Assembly: GCF_007483665.1 (NCBI RefSeq)
Contig: NZ_ML660188.1
Coordinates: forward strand, 129,105-193,104
Source: Catellatospora sichuanensis
GTDB lineage: Bacteria; Actinomycetota; Actinomycetes; Mycobacteriales; Micromonosporaceae
DNA: 64,000 bases
Direction: 5' to 3'
Shown here: positions 9,274-17,648 of the stretch, one piece after another
How positions within the stretch are numbered: position 1 is the stretch's first letter
Layout: every line of letters begins with the position of its first letter
Translations under genes and position numbers: made by a program
Notes under the pieces: generated by a model
Told to the model about the DNA's origin: nothing
Database searches by the model: none
What the model saw: only the letters and a program-made list of their open reading frames with translations

Positions 9274-9801
9274 ATGGTGGCTTCCCAGTTGCCGGACGCC
9301 GTGCAGGGACCAGGTCCGGTCGACGTGGTGCTCAACGTCAACGGGGCCACGCACGTGGTGCGCATCGAACCCCGGGTCAGCCTGCTGGACTGCCTGCGCG
9401 ACCACATGAACCTCACCGGCGCGAAGAAGGGCTGCAACCAGGGCGCCTGCGGCGCGTGCACGGTGTGGATCGACAAGCGGCGCGTGGTGGCCTGCCTGAC
9501 CCTGGCCATCGCCTGCGAGGGCCGCGAGATCACGACCATCGAGGGCATGGCCGAGAACGGCAGCCTGCATCCGATGCAGAAGGCGTTCCTGTCCGAGGAC
9601 GCGTTCCAGTGCGGCTACTGCACCCCCGGGCAGATCATGTCGGCGGTGGCGCTGCTGGATGAGGGGCACGCCGGCTCCGACGCGGAGATCGGCGAGTGGA
9701 TGAGCGGCAACATCTGCCGCTGTGCCGCGTACCCGAACATCCGCACCGCGATCCGGGACGTGCGCGACGGTGTCGGAGGTGTCCGCAGTGCGGCCGGTTA
9801 G
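9274..9801 (+). CDS. Aldehyde/xanthine oxidoreductase, 2Fe-2S subunit
   Basis: The small electron-transfer subunit (175 residues) of a molybdenum hydroxylase. The plant-type [2Fe-2S] cluster is held by GCNQGACGACTVW plus a cysteine at VVACLTL. The second, C-terminal [2Fe-2S] cluster is held by QCGYCTPGQ and ICRCAAY, so all eight cysteines are present. The gene has a GAGGAGG ribosome site just before ATG 9274 and TATAGC upstream as a possible -10. It passes electrons between the molybdenum and FAD subunits, which follow in overlapping order. The arrangement resembles E. coli PaoABC (YagTSR). Confidence 0.93.
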   Translation: MVASQLPDAVQGPGPVDVVLNVNGATHVVRIEPRVSLLDCLRDHMNLTGAKKGCNQGACGACTVWIDKRRVVACLTLAIACEGREITTIEGMAENGSLHPMQKAFLSEDAFQCGYCTPGQIMSAVALLDEGHAGSDAEIGEWMSGNICRCAAYPNIRTAIRDVRDGVGGVRSAAG

Positions 9802-10783
9802 CTACTCCCGTGTCACCGACGTGGCCACCGCCATCGCCACCGTCGCCGCCGACCCGACCAGCGCGTACCTGGCCGGCGGCACCACGAAGATCGACATGTT
9901 GCGCATCTACGCCGAGCCGTCGCAGCGCCTGGTCGACATCAACGCCCTGCCGATCGACCACATCGAGGTGCAGCCGGACGGCGCGGTGCGCATCGGCGGC
10001 CTGGCCCGGATGAACGACGTCGCGCTCGCCCCGGTCGTCGTCGACCGCTTCCCCGTGCTGTCCGAGGCGCTGCTGCTGGGCGCGTCCGCGCAGCTGCGCA
10101 ACATGGCCTCGATGGGCGGCAACATGCTGCAGCGGGTGCGCTGCTCGTACTTCCGGGACGCGGAGGCGAGCTGCAACAAGCGCGAGCCGGGCACCGGGTG
10201 CGGCGCGCTGTCGGGGGTCAACCGGGGGCACGCCGTGCTGGGCACCAGCCCGCACTGCATCGCCACGCATCCGTCGGACGCGGCGGTGGCGCTGGTCGCG
10301 CTCGACGCGATGATCCACGTGCAGAACTCCGCCGGTCACCACGCCGTCGCGATCGACGACTTCTTCCTGCTGCCCGGGGACACCCCCGAGCGCGAACATC
10401 CGCTCAACCACGGCGACCTGATCACCGCGATCGAGGTCCCGGCGCTGCCGGCGGCCCGCAACTCGCTCTACCTGAAGGTGCGCGACCGGGAGTCGTACGA
10501 GTTCGCGCTCGCCTCGGCGGCCTGCGCGCTCACGGTCGAAGACGGCGTGATCGCCGAGGTGCGGCTGGCGCTGGGCGGCGTGGCCACCAAGCCGTGGCGG
10601 GCCCGCAAGGCCGAACACGTGCTGCGCGGCGCGCCCGCGACGCGGGAGACGTTCGCGCGGGCGGCGGCCGCGGAGATGGCCGACGCGGTGCCGCAGCCGA
10701 TGAACGCCTTCAAGATCGAGCTGGCGCAGCGCACGATGATCCGGGCGCTGGAGACCCTCACCGCGCGAGGAGCAGCGTCATGA
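9788..10783 (+). CDS. Aldehyde/xanthine oxidoreductase, FAD subunit with extra 4Fe-4S loop
   Basis: The FAD-binding subunit (331 residues) of the molybdenum hydroxylase. YLAGGTTKIDMLR and MASMGGNMLQ are the two FAD-contact motifs. After the second comes RCSYFRDAEASCNKREPGTGC and a later PHCIATHPSD, giving four cysteines placed as in PaoB, which carries an additional [4Fe-4S] cluster; ordinary xanthine dehydrogenases lack these. The start is GTG 9788, with GGAGGT 7 bases upstream; it overlaps the 2Fe-2S gene by 14 bases, and its own TGA overlaps the next ATG. Confidence 0.92.
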   Translation: MRPVSYSRVTDVATAIATVAADPTSAYLAGGTTKIDMLRIYAEPSQRLVDINALPIDHIEVQPDGAVRIGGLARMNDVALAPVVVDRFPVLSEALLLGASAQLRNMASMGGNMLQRVRCSYFRDAEASCNKREPGTGCGALSGVNRGHAVLGTSPHCIATHPSDAAVALVALDAMIHVQNSAGHHAVAIDDFFLLPGDTPEREHPLNHGDLITAIEVPALPAARNSLYLKVRDRESYEFALASAACALTVEDGVIAEVRLALGGVATKPWRARKAEHVLRGAPATRETFARAAAAEMADAVPQPMNAFKIELAQRTMIRALETLTARGAAS

Positions 10784-13011
10784 CCACCGCGATCGGACGT
10801 CCGCTGGACCGGGTCGACGGGCACGCGAAGGTCACCGGCGCGGGCCGCTACTCGGCCGAGATCGCGCTGCCCGGCCTGGCGCACGCCGTGCTGGTCACCT
10901 CACGCATCCCCAGCGGCCGGGTGGAGCTCATCGACACGTACGACGCCGAACGGGCCGAGGGCGTGCTGGCCGTGCTGCACCACCTGAACCTGCCCAAGGG
11001 CGGCTCGGTGCCGCCGCTGCTGCCCTCGCTGTTCGGGGCGGCCGCGTCCGGGCAGACGTTCTTCCCGATGCAGGACGAAGTGATCCACTACGCCGGGCAG
11101 CACCTGGCCATGGTCGTCGCGGAGACGCTCGACCAGGCCGAGCACGCGGCGAGGCTGGTGCGCATCACCTACCAGGAGACGGCGTCGATCACCACCGTCG
11201 AGCAGGGGCGCGAGCGGGCGTACGAGGCGGAGAAGATCTTCGCCGGGTTCATCCCGGGGCGGATCACCCGCGGCGACGCGGCGGCGGCGCTCGACCGCGC
11301 ACAGGTGACCGTGGAGAACAGCTACTACTGCGCGGCCAACCACCACAACCCGATCGAGTGCTCGGCGACGACCGCGGTATGGGAGGGTGACCGGCTCACC
11401 CTCTACGACGCCACCCAGGGTCCCAACGCCACCCTGCACACCGTCGCCGAGCTGCTCAACGTGATGCCCTCGCACATCCGGGTGGTCACCAACTACGTCG
11501 GCGGCAGCTTCGGCTGCAAGGCGATGATCTGGGACCATCCGGCGCTGGCCGCGCTCGCCGCGCGGGCCGTGCACCGTCCGGTGCGGCTCGCACTGTCCCG
11601 CGAGCAGATGTTCAGCTCCGTCGGGCACCGCGAGGAGCAGGAGCAGCGGCTGACGCTGGGCGCCGACCGGGACGGCCGGCTGACCGCGATCCGCCACCAC
11701 AAGCTCTCCCCCACCTCGCACTTCGACGACTGGGCCGAGCCGTCGCTGGGTGTGGCGTCGCAGATGTACGCCTGCCCGAACTACGAGGGCGTCTACAACC
11801 TGATCAAGGCCAACACCATGACGCCGACGTTCACCCGCTGCCCCGGTGAGGCGTCGGGCATGTTCGTCATGGAGACGGCGATGGACGAACTCGCCGAGCG
11901 GCTCGACCTCGACCCCCTGGAACTGCGGCTGCGCAACTACGCCGAGACCGAACCGATGACCGGCCACCCGTGGTCCAGCAAGGGCCTGCGCGACTGCTAC
12001 CGGCGCGGCGCGGAGCTGGCCCGCTGGTCCGAACGCGACCCGCGGCCGGGCACCGTACGCGACGGGAACTGGCTGCTCGGCTGGGGCATGGCCAGCTCCG
12101 GCTACCCGGTCACCCCGCCCGGCAACCCGCAGCGGGCCCGCGCCCGCATCTTCGCCGACGGCAGCGCAGTCGTGCAGTCCAGCTTCTCCGACATCGGCAC
12201 CGGCTCGGCGACCGCGATGACCCAGGTCGCCGCCGACGGCCTGGGCGTGCCGCTGGAGCGGATGCGCATCCAGTACGGCGACAGCGACCTGCCCAACACC
12301 GCCGCCGCCGTCGGCTCCGCCGGGGCCGGCATGGTCAGCGCCGCCGTGCACATCGCCGCGACCGCGCTGCGCGACCAGCTCATCGCGCAGGCCGTCGCCG
12401 ACGAGCACTCGCCGCTGCACGGCACCGACCCGCGGCAGGTGGCGGTCAGCGACGGCCGGATGGCGCTGCGCGACCGCCCCGGCACCGGCGAGACGTACGC
12501 CGAACTCCTGCAGCGGGCGTTCATGGCGGACGCGGAGGCGCTGGGCACGTGGAACCCGCCCGGCATGGACACCCCGTACGGCACGATGACGTTCGGCGCG
12601 CAGTTCGCACAGGTGGCCGTCGACCCCGACCTCGGCCTGTGCCGGGTGCGGCAGCTGATCGGGGTGTTCGACCCCGGCCGGGTGCTCAACCGCAAGACCG
12701 CGCACAGCCAGCTGATGGGCGGCATGCTCTGGGGCATGAGCCACGCCCTGCTGGAGGGCACGATCATGGGCCCGGACGGCCGCTGGGCCAACGCCAGCCT
12801 CGGCGAGTACCTGGTCCCGGTCAACGCCGACGCGCCCGACGTCGTCGTCGAGACGATCGAGACCACGGACACGGTGGTGAACCCGCTGGGCGTCAAGGGC
12901 GTCGGCGAGGTCGGTATGGTAGGCACCGCCGCCGCGATCGCGAACGCGATCTGGCACGCCACCGGCCGCCGGCACCACCGGCTGCCCATCACCATCGAAT
13001 CCCTCATGTAG
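10780..13011 (+). CDS. Aldehyde/xanthine oxidoreductase, molybdenum-binding subunit
   Basis: The large catalytic subunit (743 residues). It begins with GRPLDRVDGHAKVTGAGRYSAEI, the conserved entry of this family, and carries cofactor-binding stretches such as NYVGGSFGCKAM and TRCPGEASGMFVMETAMDELA. The C-terminal NPLGVKGVGEVGMVG includes the GVGE glutamate that activates substrate in molybdenum hydroxylases. The PGEASG loop is like E. coli YagR/PaoC, which oxidises aldehydes, rather than the CO dehydrogenase AYxCSFR loop. The product likely oxidises an aldehyde or N-heterocycle in the cytosol; the substrate cannot be told from sequence. It overlaps the FAD gene by ATGA. Confidence 0.93.
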   Translation: MTTAIGRPLDRVDGHAKVTGAGRYSAEIALPGLAHAVLVTSRIPSGRVELIDTYDAERAEGVLAVLHHLNLPKGGSVPPLLPSLFGAAASGQTFFPMQDEVIHYAGQHLAMVVAETLDQAEHAARLVRITYQETASITTVEQGRERAYEAEKIFAGFIPGRITRGDAAAALDRAQVTVENSYYCAANHHNPIECSATTAVWEGDRLTLYDATQGPNATLHTVAELLNVMPSHIRVVTNYVGGSFGCKAMIWDHPALAALAARAVHRPVRLALSREQMFSSVGHREEQEQRLTLGADRDGRLTAIRHHKLSPTSHFDDWAEPSLGVASQMYACPNYEGVYNLIKANTMTPTFTRCPGEASGMFVMETAMDELAERLDLDPLELRLRNYAETEPMTGHPWSSKGLRDCYRRGAELARWSERDPRPGTVRDGNWLLGWGMASSGYPVTPPGNPQRARARIFADGSAVVQSSFSDIGTGSATAMTQVAADGLGVPLERMRIQYGDSDLPNTAAAVGSAGAGMVSAAVHIAATALRDQLIAQAVADEHSPLHGTDPRQVAVSDGRMALRDRPGTGETYAELLQRAFMADAEALGTWNPPGMDTPYGTMTFGAQFAQVAVDPDLGLCRVRQLIGVFDPGRVLNRKTAHSQLMGGMLWGMSHALLEGTIMGPDGRWANASLGEYLVPVNADAPDVVVETIETTDTVVNPLGVKGVGEVGMVGTAAAIANAIWHATGRRHHRLPITIESLM

Positions 13012-13025
13012 CCGAAGGGCCGCCG

Positions 13026-13607
13026 GTGACCGAGCCCGCTCCCGTGCCCGACGACGAACCCGTGTCTGTGCTCTTCACCTGGTCCGTCGTGCCCGGCCGG
13101 GAGGCGGACTTCGAACGCTGGCTCGAGGAGGTCAACGCGGCGTCCGCGCGATTCCCCGGCCACCAGGGTGTGACCTGGCTGCGCCCGCGGGACGCCGCCA
13201 AGGGCTCGGAGCCGTTCTACCACTGCGTGCTGCGCTTCCGTAGCGGACGCGACCTGAGCCGGTGGCTGACCTCGCCGGAGCGCGAGGTGGTCGTGCGCCA
13301 TCTCGCGGGCATCGCCCACGAGGCCGAGCCGCGGGAGACCACCACCGGCATGGAGACCTGGTTCAGCCTGCCCGGCCGCCCGGTGCTGCCGCCGCCGCGG
13401 TGGAAGATGGCGATCGTGTCGTTCCTCGGGGTGTACCCGTGCGTGCTGGTCTTCCAGCTGCTCGGCGCGGAGCACCTGGGCGAGCTGCCGGTGCCGCTCG
13501 TGGTGCGCGCCGCCATCCTGCCCCTGCTGTTGTCCCCGATCCTGACCTATCTGGTCATGCCCTGGCTGAGCCGGACCCTGCGCGACTTCCTCTACGGCCG
13601 CCGCTGA
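13026..13607 (+). CDS. ABM-domain protein with C-terminal membrane helices
   Basis: A 193-residue protein with an N-terminal antibiotic-biosynthesis-monooxygenase (ABM) ferredoxin-like domain (VLFTWSVVPGREADFERWLEEV, FPGHQGVTWLRP, RFRSGRDLSRWLTSPERE). Two membrane helices follow (MAIVSFLGVYPCVLVFQLL and AAILPLLLSPILTYLVMPWL). Members of this family tether an ABM domain to the inner face of the membrane; the reaction is unknown. It starts 14 bases after the molybdenum subunit with a GTG and is probably the fourth gene of that operon. This hints at a redox or quinone-linked role near the membrane. Confidence 0.82.
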   Translation: MTEPAPVPDDEPVSVLFTWSVVPGREADFERWLEEVNAASARFPGHQGVTWLRPRDAAKGSEPFYHCVLRFRSGRDLSRWLTSPEREVVVRHLAGIAHEAEPRETTTGMETWFSLPGRPVLPPPRWKMAIVSFLGVYPCVLVFQLLGAEHLGELPVPLVVRAAILPLLLSPILTYLVMPWLSRTLRDFLYGRR

Positions 13608-13653
13608 CGACACCTCGACCCACCGCGAACGTGGATTCGTCGGGACCATCGAC

Positions 13654-13668
13654 TATCCTGAGCAGATG
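13654..13668 (+). promoter_or_regulatory. Extended -10 element placing a leaderless start at 13666
   Basis: TATCCT (13654-13659) is followed by six bases and then ATG 13666. In actinobacteria a TAnnnT hexamer 6-8 bases before a start codon is the standard sign of a leaderless transcript. I see no convincing -35. Confidence 0.5.
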
Positions 13669-14520
13669 TTCGGCCGACGACACAACCTCTTCGTGGGGCA
13701 CAGCCCCTACGACGCGTATCCAACGGCCGACGTCCTCGTCAAACTGATCGAAGCCTACGATCAGCCATCAATCATCTACCTGGCCGGCCACGGCAGTGAC
13801 AACACCGCCGCCGCATTCGGACTCAAGCAGACGACACACGGCGCGACCGCCGTGTTCCAGCTCAAGCAGACGTCGCATGGCCTCGGTGGCCCTTCATCGA
13901 GTTGGAGCGGTTCCGCCATATGGCTGCTCAACGCGTGTTCGGCGGCGGTCGCCCTCCCCACTGACAGGCTCGTTCTCGGAAAATCAGAGTTCGAGCTTCG
14001 CCGCACCGTCGGCGGAGAGTCAGTACTTGTCTCCTCGGCAGGACGGGTACACACCCCGGGGATCTTGCAGGCACTTGTCCGCATTTCGAGGCAAGACGAC
14101 CGAACGATCTTCTTCCGGTCGACTGGGCACGAGCAGGCCTTGCAGATCGCGCATGGCCCGACGGCGCATCACCTGACGCAGCAGCCGTCCCCCGATGAGG
14201 AAATCGCGGCTCGTATCGCCCGCCTGATCGTCAGGCGCCTACGCGACTGCAGAGTCCGGGCAGCCAATGGCCCGACGGCACGATTCTCCAGGCGGCGGCT
14301 GAAGGCAGGCTCGGGGGTGGAGTTCCTGCGCCGGGAAGTGCGCCGGCTTGCGCGCCTCGCGGTGCGCCGAGTGCTCGGCACACCGCAGCGCCACGGCACC
14401 GAGGCACCCGCGGCGGGCAGCTACCAACACCATGTCATCGACCACCAACACATCCGCGGACCTGACTCCGCCCGGAAGTGCCCGTCCATGGTCACCTTCC
14501 GGGAGTTGGCGTTGACGTAA
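13666..14520 (+). CDS. Caspase-like (CHAT-type) domain protein, accessory
   Basis: A 284-residue protein not clearly assignable to a named family. The pattern SIIYLAGHGSDNT with His42, followed by IWLLNACSAAV with Cys91, is the His-Cys dyad layout of caspase-like CHAT proteases (a strand then GHG; a strand then AC-S). LVSSAGRVHTPGILQAL after it fits the following strand-helix. The domain is short and stands alone, with no TPR or sensor. The last ~100 residues are arginine-rich and less convincing as protein. Codon use is less G/C-biased than in neighbours, suggesting transfer. Between the dyad residues lies a short repeat (LKQTTHG, LKQTSHG). A small membrane protein follows 34 bases later. 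The protease assignment is inference. Confidence 0.55.
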   Translation: MFGRRHNLFVGHSPYDAYPTADVLVKLIEAYDQPSIIYLAGHGSDNTAAAFGLKQTTHGATAVFQLKQTSHGLGGPSSSWSGSAIWLLNACSAAVALPTDRLVLGKSEFELRRTVGGESVLVSSAGRVHTPGILQALVRISRQDDRTIFFRSTGHEQALQIAHGPTAHHLTQQPSPDEEIAARIARLIVRRLRDCRVRAANGPTARFSRRRLKAGSGVEFLRREVRRLARLAVRRVLGTPQRHGTEAPAAGSYQHHVIDHQHIRGPDSARKCPSMVTFRELALT

Positions 14521-14554
14521 CCGCCGGGCTCCCGCCGTCTCGAGGGAGCCCTGT

Positions 14555-14797
14555 ATGCCTGCCTGGGTCGTCGAAATCGCACAGAGGTCACCCTGGGTGG
14601 CCGGCTTCGGATTGGTCTGTTACTACGGCTACCGCGTCTTCTGCAAACTGCTGGACTCCCCCTTGGGCGTCGCCGCGCTGATCGCCTCGCTGGGAACCAA
14701 GGCACAACGCGAGGACGCAAGAGAGCTGGTAAGGCTGTTAGGGAAGCAGCGCAGCCCGGACGATCCGCTTACCGGCCCTCCTGACACACCCGAGTAG
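14555..14797 (+). CDS. Small membrane protein, 80 residues, next to the CHAT-like gene
   Basis: No family is recognised. The first half is hydrophobic (PWVAGFGLVCYYGYRVFCKLL, then LGVAALIASLG) and could cross or lie in the membrane. The second half is charged (KAQREDARELVRLLGKQ) and ends in a proline-rich tail. CTCGAGGGAG lies 7-8 bases before the ATG, a good ribosome site. It lies 34 bases after the caspase-like gene on the same strand, so the two are probably expressed together. It might be an effector, an anchor or an unrelated gene; the sequence does not decide. Confidence 0.6.
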   Translation: MPAWVVEIAQRSPWVAGFGLVCYYGYRVFCKLLDSPLGVAALIASLGTKAQREDARELVRLLGKQRSPDDPLTGPPDTPE

Positions 14798-14937
14798 TCA
14801 AACGCTGTCACCGCTCCGGCATGTGCTGCGTTGCTCGACCGCATATTCTGGCCCGCGGCACAGGGCCGAATCGCCACGCATCATGGCAACTCTGTGCCTC
14901 CAGAACATTGGGTTACACGACGTCAGGGGAGCCAGAC

Positions 14938-15897
14938 ATGAGGCGGCGAATTCAACAGGTCCGCACCACCCGTCGGCGGCAGGTGATCACCCGGGGTCTG
15001 TTGATCGCCTTCGTGACCGTTTCGTTGGCAGCGTGCGCCTCGTCGCAGCCCCAGGCGAGGACGCCGTCGGCCGGGCCCTCGCCGTCGCTGTCCACCCTCG
15101 GCGAGACACCGCAGCAGCTCGCGGGCGGCTGGCAGGTCGTCGCAGCGGGAAACCGGGTGCTCGACCGGGCCCGCAACGCCTACGTCCCACTGGACCTGCC
15201 GCCAGACGCCATCCTCGACCCGACCGGCCGGCGCCACGCCACCGGCGGCGGGCAGCTGCGCATCGTCGAGCTGGCCGGGGGCAAGGTGACCACGGTGGAC
15301 CGGTACCTGATGCTCGGCTTCGGCTTCGGCCTCGATCCCTGGTCGGCCGACGGCACCCGCCTGGTTGGCACGATCGACCGCAAGGACCCCTACGCGATGG
15401 GTTTCGCCGTGGTAGACGCGACGACGGGCAAGGTCGCCGAGCACTGGCTCCCGCGCGGCACCTACGACTGCAGCCTGTGCACGTTCGTCTTCACCCGTGA
15501 CGGCAAGGAGGTCGCCATGGCGATCGCGGATCGATCGCTGGGTGAGGCGGCGGAGCTCGTGCGCAGCGTGCAGCTGTTCGACGCGCAGACGGGCAAGCCG
15601 ACCCGGTCGCTGCCGGTCAAGGCCATGCCGCAGAGCCCGTTCGCCTGGTCGCCGGACGGACGCCTGGTCGTCGCGATCCCGGACCAGCACAAGAAGGAGA
15701 ACGCCCAGCTGGTCGATACCACCACCGGCGAAGCGAAGCCGTTCCCGCACCTCGCGGTCTGGGCGACGGCCGACGCGCTGCTGGCCGAGTCCGACGACGG
15801 CGTGCTGACGCTGCGCCCCGACGGCACCGTCGTCGCCGACGCGAGCCTGACCGCCCCGCTGCACGCCCCGATCGTCCTCGGACCGCCCGCCGCCTGA
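14938..15897 (+). CDS. Secreted lipoprotein with beta-propeller-like repeats
   Basis: A 319-residue lipoprotein. An arginine-rich start and the hydrophobic stretch GLLIAFVTVSLAAC form a lipoprotein signal peptide, with Cys33 as the lipidated residue. The mature part contains repeated blades of the kind found in TolB/WD40-like propellers (WSADGTRLVGTI, VVDATTGKVAEHWL, FTRDGKEVAMAIA, WSPDGRLVVAIP). It probably sits on the outer face of the membrane and binds a partner; no enzyme motif is seen. AGGGGAG 7 bases before ATG 14938 sets the start. An unrelated membrane gene precedes it by 140 bases. Confidence 0.82.
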   Translation: MRRRIQQVRTTRRRQVITRGLLIAFVTVSLAACASSQPQARTPSAGPSPSLSTLGETPQQLAGGWQVVAAGNRVLDRARNAYVPLDLPPDAILDPTGRRHATGGGQLRIVELAGGKVTTVDRYLMLGFGFGLDPWSADGTRLVGTIDRKDPYAMGFAVVDATTGKVAEHWLPRGTYDCSLCTFVFTRDGKEVAMAIADRSLGEAAELVRSVQLFDAQTGKPTRSLPVKAMPQSPFAWSPDGRLVVAIPDQHKKENAQLVDTTTGEAKPFPHLAVWATADALLAESDDGVLTLRPDGTVVADASLTAPLHAPIVLGPPAA

Positions 15898-15992
15898 CCG
15901 TCGTCACGCAGAGTCTCGTCGACCGCACTCAAACAGGTCGTTTCGGACGACCGGGACGGGGTAGGTGCTCTCCGATGGAGAGGGGGCACGAG

Positions 15993-16232
15993 ATGAGCTG
16001 GGCCGACAAGCCGAACTGGAACGACGTGCCACGGCGGGCCGGCGCGGCCGAACCCGCTCGCCGCGATTTCGACGGCGACTTCGCCGATCTGCGCCGGCGG
16101 GGCCGACACCTCATCGCGGAGATCCTCCGGTTGTCCCGCCAGTTGGCGGACCTGCAGCAGGTGATCGGGTCCCGCAACGGGACGCCCGGCGGGCCGCAGG
16201 GCGGCAACGCTTCCGGTGGGCGGTCGCGCTGA
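15993..16232 (+). CDS. Small hypothetical protein with coiled-coil segment
   Basis: A 79-residue protein of unknown function. An N-terminal WADKPNWNDVPRR is followed by a helix with heptad spacing of leucines and isoleucines (LRRRGRHLIAEILRLSRQLADL), likely a short coiled coil, and a disordered glycine-rich end. I prefer ATG 15993, which has GAGAGGGGG 6-8 bases upstream; the in-frame ATG 15975 lies before that ribosome site. It ends at a strong bidirectional terminator. Confidence 0.6.
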   Translation: MSWADKPNWNDVPRRAGAAEPARRDFDGDFADLRRRGRHLIAEILRLSRQLADLQQVIGSRNGTPGGPQGGNASGGRSR

Positions 16233-16261
16233 TCCTCGGCCGAGTCCTGTCCGAACGCCGT

Positions 16262-16295
16262 CGTCCCGGGAGCCGTACAGGCGGCTCCCGGGACG
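16262..16295. terminator. Strong bidirectional terminator
   Basis: A perfect 14-base-pair stem (16262-16275 with 16282-16295; arm CGTCCCGGGAGCCG) with a six-base loop. It lies between the convergent ends of the small coiled-coil gene and the FAD monooxygenase gene and can serve both strands. Confidence 0.8.
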
Positions 16296-16302
16296 GCGGG
16301 TC

Positions 16303-17493
16303 TCAGTAGGACTTCAGGGTGATCGCGTCGGCCTTGCCGGCCTGGATCTGCAGCAGGCGGGAGAACGGGCGGCGGGTCATCACCCGGGTGCTGACGTCGC
16401 GCAGCCGGATCGCGGTCGCCGACATCGGCAGCATGCCGTTGACCCCGCCGGGCGGCAGCTTCTGGCACTGCGTCACGTAGCCGCGCATCTGCTCCTCGTA
16501 CGCGGCGTACGCGGTCACGTGCTCGCCACCGGCCGCGGCCAGCTCCCCGGCGAGCACGTACGCGCCGACCAGGGACAGGCTCGTGCCCAGGCCGCTGATG
16601 GGCGAGGCGCAGTAGCCCGCGTCGCCGAGCAGCGCGACCCGGCCGCTGGTCCAGTGCGGCATGTGGACCTGGCCGACGACGTCGAAGTAGAAGTCGGGGG
16701 CGTCCCACATCGCGTCGAGCATGGCCGGCACGCGCCAGCCGTCGCCCGCGTACACCTGCGCCAGCAGGCGCTTCTGCGCGTCGGCATCGCGCTGGTCGAC
16801 GACGTGGTCACCGGTGCGGAAGGTCAGCATCGCCTTGGCGGTGCGGTCGTTCTCGGGCCGGATTCCCGCGCAGCGACCGCCCGGCGCGCCGTGCATGAGG
16901 AACCAGCGCGGGTCGAGGCCGGGCTGGGCGGGCATGGTGAAGTACGCCGTGTACGCGCCCAGCTGCTTGATGAACCGCTCCTCCGGACCGAAGGCCAGCG
17001 CGCGCACCCCGGAGTGCACCCCGTCGGCGCCGACGACCAGGTCGTAGACCTCGGTGCGGCCGCTGCGGAACTCCACCTTCACCCCGTCCGCGCCGTCGGC
17101 CAGCCCCGTGATCCGGTCGCCGAAGCGGTATTCGACGTCGTCGCGGGTGAGGTCGTACAGGATGTCGGCGAGGTCGCCGCGCAGGATCTCGTACTCGGCG
17201 ACGATGCCCTCGCCGCCCGCCAGCGTCGCGGGCATCTCCGAGGTGCGGCGGCCGGTCGTGTCGACCCAGGCGAAGCCCTCCTCGTGCACCCGGTCGCGGG
17301 TGATCTGGGGCATGATGCCCATCCGCGCGCAGACGTCCTTGGCGACACCGCGGATGTCGACGGCGTGCCCGCCGGGCCGGATGCCGGGCGCGCGTTCCAC
17401 CACGGTCACCGCGAAGCCATGCTGGTGCAGCCAGTACGCCAGAGCCGGTCCGGCGATGCCGGCACCTGAGATCAGTACGGTGTTCTTCTTCAT
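16303..17493 (-). CDS. FAD-dependent aromatic-type monooxygenase
   Basis: A 396-residue flavoprotein monooxygenase of the p-hydroxybenzoate hydroxylase/TetX fold. VLISGAGIAGPALAYWLHQHGF is the FAD-binding dinucleotide fold, followed by VVERAP. LVVGADGVHSGVR is the DG motif for FAD and NAD(P)H, and GRVALLGDAGYCASPISGLGTSLSL is the second FAD motif (GD). Enzymes of this group hydroxylate phenolic or polyketide molecules, including antibiotics. ATG 17493 has GGGGAGAG at the correct distance. Divergent from it is a GntR/TetR hybrid regulator with operator-like palindromes, so the gene is probably de-repressed by a small-molecule ligand, possibly its substrate. Confidence 0.92.
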   Translation of the reverse strand: MKKNTVLISGAGIAGPALAYWLHQHGFAVTVVERAPGIRPGGHAVDIRGVAKDVCARMGIMPQITRDRVHEEGFAWVDTTGRRTSEMPATLAGGEGIVAEYEILRGDLADILYDLTRDDVEYRFGDRITGLADGADGVKVEFRSGRTEVYDLVVGADGVHSGVRALAFGPEERFIKQLGAYTAYFTMPAQPGLDPRWFLMHGAPGGRCAGIRPENDRTAKAMLTFRTGDHVVDQRDADAQKRLLAQVYAGDGWRVPAMLDAMWDAPDFYFDVVGQVHMPHWTSGRVALLGDAGYCASPISGLGTSLSLVGAYVLAGELAAAGGEHVTAYAAYEEQMRGYVTQCQKLPPGGVNGMLPMSATAIRLRDVSTRVMTRRPFSRLLQIQAGKADAITLKSY

Positions 17494-17513
17494 CGGTCTC
17501 TCCCCAGTTTCTG

Positions 17514-17527
17514 TGTACGCTGTACGC
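17514..17527. promoter_or_regulatory. Direct repeat TGTACGC x2 before the monooxygenase gene
   Basis: TGTACGC occurs twice in tandem (17514-17520, 17521-17527) just upstream of the monooxygenase start. It shares the GTAC core of the palindromes nearer the regulator gene, so it may be a weaker binding site for the same protein. Confidence 0.4.
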
Positions 17528-17580
17528 ATCACTGATAACACCGTAGGGAGGCGAAGCTTTGAGCTGCAACAAGGCTTTAC

Positions 17581-17606
17581 GTGTACTAGTACGCTACCTA
17601 GTACAC
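17581..17606. promoter_or_regulatory. GntR-type operator: palindrome plus inverted half-site
   Basis: GTGTACTAGTACGC (17581-17594) contains the perfect palindrome GTACTAGTAC. Four bases on, CTAGTACAC (17598-17606) is the reverse complement of the first nine bases. This GT(n)AC symmetry is typical of GntR-family operators. It lies in the 169-base gap between the divergent monooxygenase and regulator genes. Confidence 0.75.
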
Positions 17607-17648
17607 CGGTCGAGGTGAGCGCGGTGAGCGACAGCTTGGACGGATCTG

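Noticed and set aside
14421-14720. Minus-strand frames opposite the end of the CHAT-like gene that hint at transposase-like residues
   Set aside because: No DDE residues, inverted repeats or target duplication could be found; the frames are Arg-rich shadows.
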